From: Alteromonadaceae bacterium
GTDB lineage: Bacteria > Pseudomonadota > Gammaproteobacteria > Enterobacterales > Alteromonadaceae
Reading direction: 5' to 3'
NCBI GenBank assembly: GCA_013373625.1
Contig: JABXHM010000018.1
Span: 1 to 64,000 of the forward strand
Length of the DNA: 64,000 nt
In this document: in pieces, positions 39,029 to 47,100 of the stretch
How positions within the stretch are numbered: position 1 is the first letter of the stretch
Layout of the letters: every line of letters starts with the position of its first letter
The notes under the pieces: generated by a model
Databases searched by the model: none
Seen by the model: only the letters and a program-made list of their open reading frames with translations
What the model was told of the DNA's origin: nothing
Made by a program: the position numbers and the translations under genes

Positions 39029-39677
39029 ACTTGCCATCGATATAGAACTTGTCGTGAAACGTATAGGCTAAACTTGGGAAATAAATAATCAGCATTGTCA
39101 TGGTCATGCCATTAAGCATACCCTCAGGAAACAGCAACAATGGGATCAACACCAGATAGTTATCTTTGATCACTGACCAGGTATAGACATCATCAAGATA
39201 ATAATACCCACCCATTAACGCCATTTTAAACGCAATTGCCATAGCGCCCGGGATAAACGCACATAAGAAGATGTAAACAAATACATGGCGTGGCAGCTTG
39301 TGAAACACCAGCATAAAAATGAGGTAGCCCAACGCAATTGGCGCGGTAATACCGAGTAAGCCATTTACTCCCAGCATTTCCCAACTTTCTTTTCCGGCGA
39401 TGGTAACGCCCACTAAAGCCAGTGTGGCGGCGAGGATCGCAAATCGAAAGCCTAGTGTGAGCGCCAGTGCCACAACCCAAAGAAAATGCACACTCGGGGA
39501 AGGGGCGGCGGGTACGCTGGCACGAAATATCCACAAAAAGAACACAGCGGCTGCGCAGCCAAACAACATATGCTGACTTTTTTTATGGTCGATAAACTTG
39601 TGCCAGTTAATATTCTTGCAAACAGTGCCCAGTACAGCTAAAAAACCAACGAGCCCCAACAGTTGCAGTGTTGTCAT
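39027..39677 (-). CDS. CbiM-like ECF transporter permease/membrane protein
   Basis: 216 residues, about six membrane segments. It resembles the CbiM family (nickel/cobalt ECF transport): G-V-N-G-L-L-G-I-T-A-P-I and L-L-L-F-P-E-G-M-L-N-G-M are typical. The usual N-terminal metal-binding M-H-I motif is absent and no other transporter subunits lie nearby, so metal uptake is not certain. It starts 3 bp after the xthA stop and is probably co-transcribed. Confidence 0.75.
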   Translation of the reverse strand: MTTLQLLGLVGFLAVLGTVCKNINWHKFIDHKKSQHMLFGCAAAVFFLWIFRASVPAAPSPSVHFLWVVALALTLGFRFAILAATLALVGVTIAGKESWEMLGVNGLLGITAPIALGYLIFMLVFHKLPRHVFVYIFLCAFIPGAMAIAFKMALMGGYYYLDDVYTWSVIKDNYLVLIPLLLFPEGMLNGMTMTMLIIYFPSLAYTFHDKFYIDGK

Positions 39678-39680
39678 GTC

Positions 39681-40490
39681 TTAGCCCTTGTAGGTAGCCC
39701 ATATCGGCGCGTGATCAGAGGGTTTCTCAATACCTCGCAACGGATAGTCAATGCCCGAATCGGCCAGTGTTTCATGCAAACCCCTGGTCGCGAGAATAAG
39801 ATCGATACGCAGACCACGGTTATCGTTGAAGCCTTTGGAACGATAGTCGAACCAGCTGAATTGATCGTCACAGTCCGGATGCTGACTGCGGAAACTGTCA
39901 TGCAAGCCCCAATCAAGCAAAGAGTTAAGCCATTCACGTTCTTCGGGTAAAAAGCTGCATTTGCCGGTGCGCAACCAGCGCTTGCGATTATCTTCACCAA
40001 TCCCTATATCGTTGTCGGTGTGGGAGATATTAACATCGCCCATCACAATGACGTTATCATCCGGGGAATGCGTTGTAGTGATGTATTGCATAAGATCGGC
40101 GTAAAACTTTTTCTTGGCCGGAAATTTAGTCTCGTGACTGCGATTTTCTCCCTGGGGGAAGTAGCCGTTTAGAATAGTGACCGGCTCTCCCGAGGCATTC
40201 TCCAGCGTCACCATTATCATGCGTCGCTGCGCATCTTCTTCATCAGAAGGAAAGCCATACTGTACGCTTTCAGGTGTTTGCCTGGTCAGGATTGCTACCC
40301 CGTAGTGGCCTTTTTGCCCATGAAAATAAACGTTGTAGCCCATAGCTTCAATCGCTTCGACGGGAAACTGCGGATTATCGACTTTGATTTCCTGCAGACC
40401 AATAACATCAGGCTGATGCTTTTCAATTAGCGCACTGAGTTGATGAAGACGAGCGCGGATTCCATTAATATTAAACGAGATGACTTTCAT
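39681..40490 (-). CDS. xthA: Exodeoxyribonuclease III
   Basis: 269 residues, the usual length. Motifs: [10 protein letters not shown] at the N-terminus, Q-E-I-K-V (metal-binding Glu), M-G-D-V-N-I-S-H (Asp and Asn), and S-D-H-A-P-I-W at the end (catalytic Asp-His). It cleaves abasic sites and removes 3' blocking groups in base excision repair. Confidence 0.96.
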   Translation of the reverse strand: MKVISFNINGIRARLHQLSALIEKHQPDVIGLQEIKVDNPQFPVEAIEAMGYNVYFHGQKGHYGVAILTRQTPESVQYGFPSDEEDAQRRMIMVTLENASGEPVTILNGYFPQGENRSHETKFPAKKKFYADLMQYITTTHSPDDNVIVMGDVNISHTDNDIGIGEDNRKRWLRTGKCSFLPEEREWLNSLLDWGLHDSFRSQHPDCDDQFSWFDYRSKGFNDNRGLRIDLILATRGLHETLADSGIDYPLRGIEKPSDHAPIWATYKG

Positions 40491-40573
40491 ATTACTTTCT
40501 TTACATCAGAGGATGCCTGCGATAGTACCAGAAAGAGACGCAGAGCTTAACCGCTGTTAACCGCTAAAACCGA

Positions 40574-40604
40574 TTAACTGTCTTACCTTAAGACCGTGTA
40601 TAAT
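40574..40604 (+). promoter_or_regulatory. Possible promoter for DUF2750-sufE
   Basis: A perfect -10 box TATAAT lies at 40599-40604; TTAACT (40574-40579) is a poor -35 at 19 bp. Confidence 0.45.
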
Positions 40605-40633
40605 TAACTAAATTTTTAAATGTAGTATTCATA

Positions 40634-41020
40634 ATGACGACACCAGGCGAACAGTCACAAGCAGCCCAGGAAAGCCAGTTACCGGCGCGGGAGCGTGCTG
40701 AGTTATTACTCGACAGGGTATTGGAGCAGAAAACCATTTGGGGCCTGATGGGCGCCGAGGGCTGGGTGATGGTAGAAAGTGGTGAGCAAACCTGCTTACC
40801 GGTATGGCCCGACGAAGCCAGTGTGGCATTCTGGCAGCGCAAAGATTTGCCAGACAGCAAACCCCAGCCTATTGCACTGGAAGAATTTACTTCTGTGTGG
40901 TTACAAGGACTGAAGAAAAATAACATTGGTTTGGTGTTGTTTCCGTCGGGTACATTGCGTGAAGGTGTTGTCAGTACAGCGACTGAATTGTTAATACAAC
41001 TGACTGATGTCGATGAGTGA
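40634..41020 (+). CDS. DUF2750-family protein
   Basis: 128 residues. W-G-L-M-G-A-E-G-W-V-M-V, then L-P-V-W-P-D-E-A-S-V-A-F-W and F-P-S-G-T-L-R-E-G are the family pattern. Function unknown. It overlaps the sufE-like gene by 14 bp, so the two form an operon. Confidence 0.87.
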   Translation: MTTPGEQSQAAQESQLPARERAELLLDRVLEQKTIWGLMGAEGWVMVESGEQTCLPVWPDEASVAFWQRKDLPDSKPQPIALEEFTSVWLQGLKKNNIGLVLFPSGTLREGVVSTATELLIQLTDVDE

Positions 41021-41402
41021 GTTACCGCCATTAGCGGCTAAGCTGGCCGCCGCCAGGGGGTGGGATCATTTGGTTCGACAGTTAATGCTGGCTGGTCGTG
41101 AGCTTGACACTTTAGCACCTGAACAGCGCACCAATGAAACGGAAGTTAGCGGCTGCCAAAGCCGGGTGTGGTTACACCTCAGTGCTTCACCCAGTGGAGC
41201 GCTGGTAATGCCTGCCTGGTCTGACAGTAAGATCATTCGCGGTGTACTGGCCCTTATTCAGGAGCGGGTAAGCCAAATGACGCCAGCCGAATTAGCGATG
41301 TTTAATTTTAGCGATTATTTTGCGCGAATTCAGCTTGATCGCTATTTAAGCCAGTCACGCGCCAATGGCATTAACGAGGTTGTTAAGCGGCTTCAACGTT
41401 AG
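41007..41402 (+). CDS. SufE/CsdE-family sulphur acceptor
   Basis: 131 residues. V-S-G-C-Q-S-R-V-W-L holds the acceptor Cys (Cys50), which takes persulphide from a cysteine desulphurase. A G-V-L-A-L-I strand follows, and an L-S-Q-S-R-A-N-G-I end is typical. ATG 41013 is an alternative start. No sufS or csdA is nearby, so SufE and CsdE cannot be told apart. Confidence 0.92.
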   Translation: MSMSELPPLAAKLAAARGWDHLVRQLMLAGRELDTLAPEQRTNETEVSGCQSRVWLHLSASPSGALVMPAWSDSKIIRGVLALIQERVSQMTPAELAMFNFSDYFARIQLDRYLSQSRANGINEVVKRLQR

Positions 41403-41473
41403 TGCCTGGGCATTTTGACGTGTCAATTTAATCAGGTATAACAGCAATTAACCTGTCAAGCTCACACCAGTAA

Positions 41474-42709
41474 CTATTGTTGGTTGTTGTTTTTAGCTTC
41501 TATCCATTGGCTCATAAACTGGCTGGCGCGCAAGCTGTGATGCCAGAGCAGACTTTGTAAAAACAATGAACGGCGATACCCCGGTAAATCCTGCTGAATA
41601 TGACTGATGGTTGCAAATAATTGAGTGACCGCGTTGGTTTGCAGCGCTTTAAACTGCGTCAGGACCGGCAGAGCACGTTCACTTGCTTGCTCCCAGCGTT
41701 GCTGATTCGTGTAAAGAGTAATTGCTTGTTCAACGATTGACGAGGTGTCTTCGCATATCGCACCAGGCCAGTCGTTGTGCTTTGCTATGCCTTCGGCACC
41801 AATCGCGGTTGTCACACTTGGCGTAGCATGCAGTATTGCGGTTAACAGTTTACCTTTAATACCGGCTCCAAAACGCAGTGGCGCGAGGCATACTCTGGCC
41901 GAGGCCATGACCTCATTGACATCATCTACCCAACCCTTAACCAGAAAGCCACTTTTGGGATTGTGTAATTGAGTCGCTTTTTTAGGCGGGTAGGCACCAT
42001 AAATATGTAATTGCGCTTCTGGAATAGCGCTTCTGATAGCGGGCCATAATTGTTTTAACTGTAAAACCGCATCCCAGTTTGGCGCGTGTCGAAAGTTACC
42101 AATGCTAATAAAGTGTGACCGCGCTGCATAATTTGCTGATGTTGACGATACTGTGTCGAGTGTTTGTTGCAGTGGTGATATCACCAGTTGTTTGGCTGGC
42201 ACCTGATAATACTCAGTGAGTAATTCCCACTCAGGCCGGGAAATGATCAGGCTAATATCACACCGCAAAATAGCGGCGATTTCACGTTGCGAAAAGGTAG
42301 TATTTAAGCACGCCTCGGCCGCCGTCTTACCCTGTTTTACGGCTTCGTGTCTGGCGTACCGCAAACTGTGCAGATCTTCTGTGTTTAATATTAGCAGGGC
42401 ATGCGGACACTGATTGCGTACCCGCGAAGAAAACTGCTCTTCCGTCATAAAGCGGTCAAATATGACAATCGCGGGGTTGATTTGTGTTACCAGTAAATCG
42501 AACTGGCTGTCGTTAAGCGTGATGGGATGGGTGGTGTAATGGGCAGACTCAATGCTGTCAGCATGTTCACTCGTGGCGGCCGCAGAAGCAAAGTGCACAG
42601 CGTAGTTATTGGCAATAAAATGTCTGATAAGGGCGGCCATATTTTGGCCCGCAGCGGATGAATTTGACTCAGGCCAAACGGCGCCAATAATTAACACATT
42701 GTTTGTCAC
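41474..42709 (-). CDS. Glycosyltransferase (GT4-like)
   Basis: 411 residues. The C-terminal half has the GT-B nucleotide-sugar domain: H-F-I-S-I-G-N-F-R-H-A-P-N, a G-W-V-D-D-V-N-E-V-M-A-S-A-R-V-C-L-A-P-L-R-F-G-A-G segment (split here by hyphens) and G-I-K-G-K-L-L. The E-x7-E motif appears in a variant form. It transfers a sugar to an unknown acceptor, perhaps in surface polysaccharide synthesis. It stands alone on the minus strand. Confidence 0.8.
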   Translation of the reverse strand: MTNNVLIIGAVWPESNSSAAGQNMAALIRHFIANNYAVHFASAAATSEHADSIESAHYTTHPITLNDSQFDLLVTQINPAIVIFDRFMTEEQFSSRVRNQCPHALLILNTEDLHSLRYARHEAVKQGKTAAEACLNTTFSQREIAAILRCDISLIISRPEWELLTEYYQVPAKQLVISPLQQTLDTVSSTSANYAARSHFISIGNFRHAPNWDAVLQLKQLWPAIRSAIPEAQLHIYGAYPPKKATQLHNPKSGFLVKGWVDDVNEVMASARVCLAPLRFGAGIKGKLLTAILHATPSVTTAIGAEGIAKHNDWPGAICEDTSSIVEQAITLYTNQQRWEQASERALPVLTQFKALQTNAVTQLFATISHIQQDLPGYRRSLFLQSLLWHHSLRASQFMSQWIEAKNNNQQ

Positions 42710-43022
42710 CAGGCACAGCTACCTTATTGTTTGGTGTAAAAAGGCGAAGTATAACATGCCATTAAATCCCAAGACGAGTGATAGCAGTCAATAAGCGATC
42801 TATCCGACGACTAACCTGGTAAAAAAACCAATAGAGCGGGCATCGTGTTTTGGGGCAATTAAATGGTCTGTGAACTTTCAGGTAGCTAAGTCCTTATCAC
42901 CATTGATCAATTCACGGTACATAAAACGCTATAAATTGGCGGATACAACAAAAGTAAGCTATATCATTTACTAAGGATATGTCCTGATGTTGCAGACGTC
43001 TCCTTACCGTAGAGGTTTTAGT
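42710..43022. other. Divergent intergenic region
   Basis: About 310 bp between the glycosyltransferase and the HDOD gene must contain both promoters. GAAGTATAAC (42746-42755) is the only -10-like element I see. Nothing else is visible. Confidence 0.4.
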
Positions 43023-43874
43023 ATGAAAAGTATCGATGAGATAGCAGCCCATGCAAGTAGTGTTTTTGTGTTACCGGAGGCGGTAACGCATTTAAAAGCG
43101 TGTATGGATGACGGTACTGCGAGTATGGATGACATCGCTGAGATTATTGCTTTTGATCCTGCTCTGTCGGCGCAGCTCCTTAAAGTGGCTAATAGTGCCA
43201 TGTATAAGTTCCCTAATCGCATAGATACCATTAGCCGAGCTTTACAGGTGATAGGAACCCGGGCGGCCTATGACCTGGCGCTTGCTTATGGCGTTACCAA
43301 TGCATTTAAAGATGTACATGGCAAAGTTATCGACATTGACCGCTTCTGGGAACAGAGTATTAGCTGTGGCTTACTCGCAAAATACATTGGTGAGTACCAA
43401 AAACACCGCGAAGCTGAACGTCTTTTTGTAGTGGGGTTGTTGCATAATATTGGTGAGTTAGTCATTGTGGCGCAGTATCCACAGTTAGCTCAGCGCTGCG
43501 TTGCTTATAATGCCAAAGTAAAGCCCGCCGAACTCCAACAGGCTCTCTGCGGTTTTACCTATGCACAATTGTCTGCATCCTTAATTAAGGAGTGGGGGAT
43601 ACCTCCTACAGTGTGGCAGCCGGTTGCGCAAATTCACGCGAGTGACTCATCGTTGAGTCCCGACGTGGATGTTCAAATTGCTCAGTTAGCTTATGTATTA
43701 GCGCTGGATAATATTAATCCGGATCTATACGGAAATAGCACCACTCAGTATGTCCATCTGCATGAAGCGCTGGGGTTTGGTTACGAAGAGATTGAAGATG
43801 CGCTGGATATAACTAATTTACAGTGTCTTAATGTCATGTCGTTGTTTAACCCTAATGCATTCATGCTCTACTAA
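43023..43874 (+). CDS. HDOD-domain protein
   Basis: 283 residues. The HDOD pattern is complete: L-P-E-A-V-T-H-L near the start, F-D-P-A-L-S-A-Q-L-L-K-V-A-N-S-A, then G-L-L-H-N-I-G-E-L with the last part of the degenerate HD motif. HDOD proteins take part in signalling, often with cyclic-di-GMP or stress. ATG 43023 is chosen over 42987. Confidence 0.88.
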   Translation: MKSIDEIAAHASSVFVLPEAVTHLKACMDDGTASMDDIAEIIAFDPALSAQLLKVANSAMYKFPNRIDTISRALQVIGTRAAYDLALAYGVTNAFKDVHGKVIDIDRFWEQSISCGLLAKYIGEYQKHREAERLFVVGLLHNIGELVIVAQYPQLAQRCVAYNAKVKPAELQQALCGFTYAQLSASLIKEWGIPPTVWQPVAQIHASDSSLSPDVDVQIAQLAYVLALDNINPDLYGNSTTQYVHLHEALGFGYEEIEDALDITNLQCLNVMSLFNPNAFMLY

Positions 43875-44290
43875 TAAGTGTTTACGCATTTAGTATCCAT
43901 ATTGGTTATGGACTTGCTGTTGATATGACGCTAAATGATTGCGCTTTCATTTAAAGGTGCCAGGCTTACCCTTATTGCGCGTTAATTGAGCAGTTTTTGA
44001 CATTCCACTTGTTAATTAAATGGTTCAAACTTTGAACTCTTTCACTTAAATTAATTTGAATAATCCGTTTTTTACGACCGGTAAAGACGGCAAGTTGTCG
44101 GGTGCTCTCCGTTTACCTTTATTTTAAAACTATAAAAATCATAAAAAATAAATGCTTATGATTTAATCTTAAGGGGGGAACACAATTTCCACAGTTACCC
44201 TACGTCGTTGAACATATTGGCTGCGTTTTGTTTTTCTCGGTAAAAAAAATGTTAATTTGAATTTACTTATCAGATTAATTGTAATAATCT

Positions 44291-44304
44291 TGTAAGCGCT
44301 TACA
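44291..44304. promoter_or_regulatory. LacI-type operator 1
   Basis: TGTAAGCGCTTACA is a perfect 14-bp palindrome with the central CG typical of LacI-family operators. Confidence 0.8.
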
Positions 44305-44322
44305 TAATTTTGCAGATGATTA

Positions 44323-44336
44323 TGTAAGCGCTTACA
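44323..44336. promoter_or_regulatory. LacI-type operator 2
   Basis: An identical second copy, centre-to-centre 32 bp from the first (about three helical turns), 65 bp before the GH16 start codon. Both sites face the same side of DNA, allowing cooperative binding. Confidence 0.8.
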
Positions 44337-44400
44337 CTTTCGCTGCATGAGTAAGACGAAAGTGAAGCGATTATAATTCCGTTTAGATCGGGGCTGAAGA

Positions 44401-47046
44401 ATGAAAAACACAACAACGCAACTATCTAGGTTGCTCACCGCAGTAACAGCTGCAACGCTGGTTGGGTGTGGCGGTGGAGCCAAAACAGAGTCAGATTTTA
44501 CGACGGTTGACCCGGCGATGCCGGTTAGCGACTGGGAGCTAGTCTGGAGTGATGAGTTTGATGGGAGTGCTATTGATAGCGCGAAATGGACGCACGAAGT
44601 AAATTGTGACGGTGGCGGTAACAATGAAAAACAATGTTATACCGACGCACCAGCTAACTCTTTCGTACAGGATGGCATGCTACACATTGTAGCGCTGCCC
44701 GCAGAAGAGGGGGCTGAAAAGCCATACACTTCGGCGCGTTTAAATACGCGCTATAAAGCTGACTTTAAGTACGGTCGCTTTGAAATGCGTGCGAAACTGC
44801 CTTCAGGGCAGGGTAGCTGGCCAGCATTCTGGATGTTACCTACAGATTATGTCTATGGCGGTTGGCCTAAGTCGGGCGAAATAGACATTCTGGAAGCGGT
44901 TAACCTGAAAGTCGCTGATGGCGAGGGTAACATTGAATCTAATGTGCACGGTACGCTGCACTATGGTCGTGACTGGCCCAATAATTCTAGCTCTGGCAAA
45001 GCTTTCGAGTTCCCGTCAGATGCCAATCCGGCGGATGATTTTCATACCTATGCCATAGAGTGGCAGGAAGGTGAAATACGTTGGTATATAGACGATTACT
45101 TATATGCAACGCAGCGTCAGTCTGCGGTTCGTTATAACTCTAAAGATGAAGCGGTTGGTCTAAGCCATCGTGGCTGGTTTGCTGAGTATTTCGATCAAAT
45201 TACCGGAGAACTTACAACACACTGGGATACAGCGCCGTTTGATCAGGAATTCCACCTGTTGTTGAACTTAGCCGTAGGTGGTGATTGGCCGGAAAACGTT
45301 AATAACCTCGGGATCGATACCGAAGCGTTCGCCAATGGTCAGGAATATGTCATTGATTATGTGAATGTATATCAATGCCAGTCAAACCCTGACACAGGTA
45401 AAGGCTGCGAAACCGTTCGTCCTGGCTATGACAGCACTGACGATGCGCTAGTGGAAGGCGAAGCTCCCATTCCATCACCTCCATCAACAGGTGTAGTAGA
45501 GAATTTAACCATTTTTAATGATGCACCAAACCCGAACTGGGCAGCGTGGGATTGTTGTGGTGGTTCTACACCTATGGTACTTGATGACCCCGAGATGGGT
45601 GCAGTCACCGAGTTTTATGTGGGGGCTACACCAACCGTAAATGGTTTTATTACCCGTGAAGAATTCCTCACCGACGAAACCGGCCAGGTTAAACCGTTTG
45701 ACGGCTCAGGCATGGTAGCAGACGGTGTTATATCCTTTGATATGAAAGTGGTCTCGGCGCCCAGCAATCCTGATGCGACCTGGATATTCAAAGTCGAAAG
45801 TAATAATGCCACTTCTGCAGTAGAACTGCCTCTTACTGACAACCGCGACGGTACAGTTCCTGTGGTAGGTGAGTGGCAAACCTATGTTTTCCCTTTACAA
45901 ATGCTGGCAGACGCTGGCCTGGATGTCAGTGCAATTGATGTACTGATGTTCTTCCCGGCATGGGGCATGGGTGAAGGTGCTGTTTATCAGCTTGATAACG
46001 TAGAAATTGCTGCACCGAAACCGGAAGTCGTATTTTTTGAAGATGGCGAGAATCCAAACTGGGTAATGTGGGATTGCTGTGGCGGATCTATGCCCACAGA
46101 AGAGCTCGACGATGATGAGCATGGCCTGGTTGCACAGTTCTCTATTGGTGAAGCGCCAACAGTAATGGGTTTTATTACCCGCAGTGCCAATGGTGGCGGA
46201 GATACGCCGTTTGATGCCAGTACCATTGTTGAAACTGGTGTACTGGAATTTGAAATGAAAGTCGTTAGCGCGCCGTCAAGTCCGGATGCAAGCTGGGTAG
46301 TTAAAGTCGAAGCTGACGAAGCTGCTAGTTTTGCTGAATTACCTATAACCGATAGTGTTGAAGGCGTTGCTCCGGTGACTGGTGAGTGGCAAACCTATAC
46401 CTTTAAACTGGCGGATTTAGCCGCCGCAGGCCTGGATGTGAGTGCTATTGATGTGCTGATGATTTTCCCGGCGTGGGGAACGGGTAATGGCGCAGTTTAT
46501 CGTGTTGATAACGCAAAAATCTACGACCCGTCTGCGGTGTCATCTGACGGTATTACTTTGTTTGCTGATACGGCTGCTGACGGCTGGTCAATCTGGGACT
46601 GCTGTGGTGGCAGTACGCCAACAGTTGAAACTGATGATGATGACAGCAAAGGCGCAGTGGCTCAGTTCATCATTGGTTCAGCCCCGACTGTAATGGGCAT
46701 TATGGCTGAGGACGGTGTGTTCTTTGACGCCTCAGCTCACCTGGCCAGCGGCGTTGTGCAGTTTGATTTGAAAGTTGTGTCTGCACCAGCCAGCCCTGAT
46801 GCGGTGTGGAAATTTAAAATTGAGTCTACTGGCGCTGCAACCGCTGTTGAGCTTGACCTGACAGACAGTGTGGAAGGCGTTGCGCCGCTTACCGGTCAGT
46901 GGCAGACGTATACCTTTACCTTGCAATCGCTATTTGATGCGGGCCTGGATATCAGCGACTTAAACGTGGTGATGGTATTCCCAGCCTGGGGCTCCGGCGA
47001 GGGCGCTGTATATCGCCTCGATAACGTCAAAATTGGCGCCCAGTAA
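44401..47046 (+). CDS. GH16 laminarinase-like lipoprotein with three tandem C-terminal modules
   Basis: 881 residues. Lipobox L-V-G-C (Cys23). The GH16 domain (about 42-330) has the catalytic G-E-I-D-I-L-E (Glu160 nucleophile, Asp162, Glu165 acid/base), typical of beta-1,3-glucanases. Three modules of about 175 residues follow, each opening with W-D-C-C-G-G (W383, W557, W732) and ending with a P-A-W-G-x-G-x-G-A-V-Y-x-x-D-N strand. They look like beta-sandwich carbohydrate-binding domains, perhaps ExoP_C-like. Likely cleaves laminarin at the cell surface for uptake by the adjacent receptor. Confidence 0.93.
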   Translation: MKNTTTQLSRLLTAVTAATLVGCGGGAKTESDFTTVDPAMPVSDWELVWSDEFDGSAIDSAKWTHEVNCDGGGNNEKQCYTDAPANSFVQDGMLHIVALPAEEGAEKPYTSARLNTRYKADFKYGRFEMRAKLPSGQGSWPAFWMLPTDYVYGGWPKSGEIDILEAVNLKVADGEGNIESNVHGTLHYGRDWPNNSSSGKAFEFPSDANPADDFHTYAIEWQEGEIRWYIDDYLYATQRQSAVRYNSKDEAVGLSHRGWFAEYFDQITGELTTHWDTAPFDQEFHLLLNLAVGGDWPENVNNLGIDTEAFANGQEYVIDYVNVYQCQSNPDTGKGCETVRPGYDSTDDALVEGEAPIPSPPSTGVVENLTIFNDAPNPNWAAWDCCGGSTPMVLDDPEMGAVTEFYVGATPTVNGFITREEFLTDETGQVKPFDGSGMVADGVISFDMKVVSAPSNPDATWIFKVESNNATSAVELPLTDNRDGTVPVVGEWQTYVFPLQMLADAGLDVSAIDVLMFFPAWGMGEGAVYQLDNVEIAAPKPEVVFFEDGENPNWVMWDCCGGSMPTEELDDDEHGLVAQFSIGEAPTVMGFITRSANGGGDTPFDASTIVETGVLEFEMKVVSAPSSPDASWVVKVEADEAASFAELPITDSVEGVAPVTGEWQTYTFKLADLAAAGLDVSAIDVLMIFPAWGTGNGAVYRVDNAKIYDPSAVSSDGITLFADTAADGWSIWDCCGGSTPTVETDDDDSKGAVAQFIIGSAPTVMGIMAEDGVFFDASAHLASGVVQFDLKVVSAPASPDAVWKFKIESTGAATAVELDLTDSVEGVAPLTGQWQTYTFTLQSLFDAGLDISDLNVVMVFPAWGSGEGAVYRLDNVKIGAQ

Positions 47047-47058
47047 TCGCAGTCGTGG

Positions 47059-47081
47059 GCCAGTCATGATGGATGACTGGC
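47059..47081 (+). terminator. Hairpin between GH16 and receptor genes
   Basis: GCCAGTCAT-GATGG-ATGACTGGC is a perfect 9-bp stem. No T-run follows; it may stabilise the GH16 mRNA end or reduce read-through in this 55-bp gap. Confidence 0.5.
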
Positions 47082-47100
47082 GCAAGGTAAAGCATTAATC

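Larger units (their letters stand above)
43875..44400 (+). promoter_or_regulatory. Regulatory region of the laminarinase gene
   Basis: About 525 bp without a gene. It contains the two TGTAAGCGCTTACA operators (listed separately) and the palindrome GTTCAAACTTTGAAC (44023-44037). It is AT-rich. No RNA structure is recognised. Confidence 0.6.
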
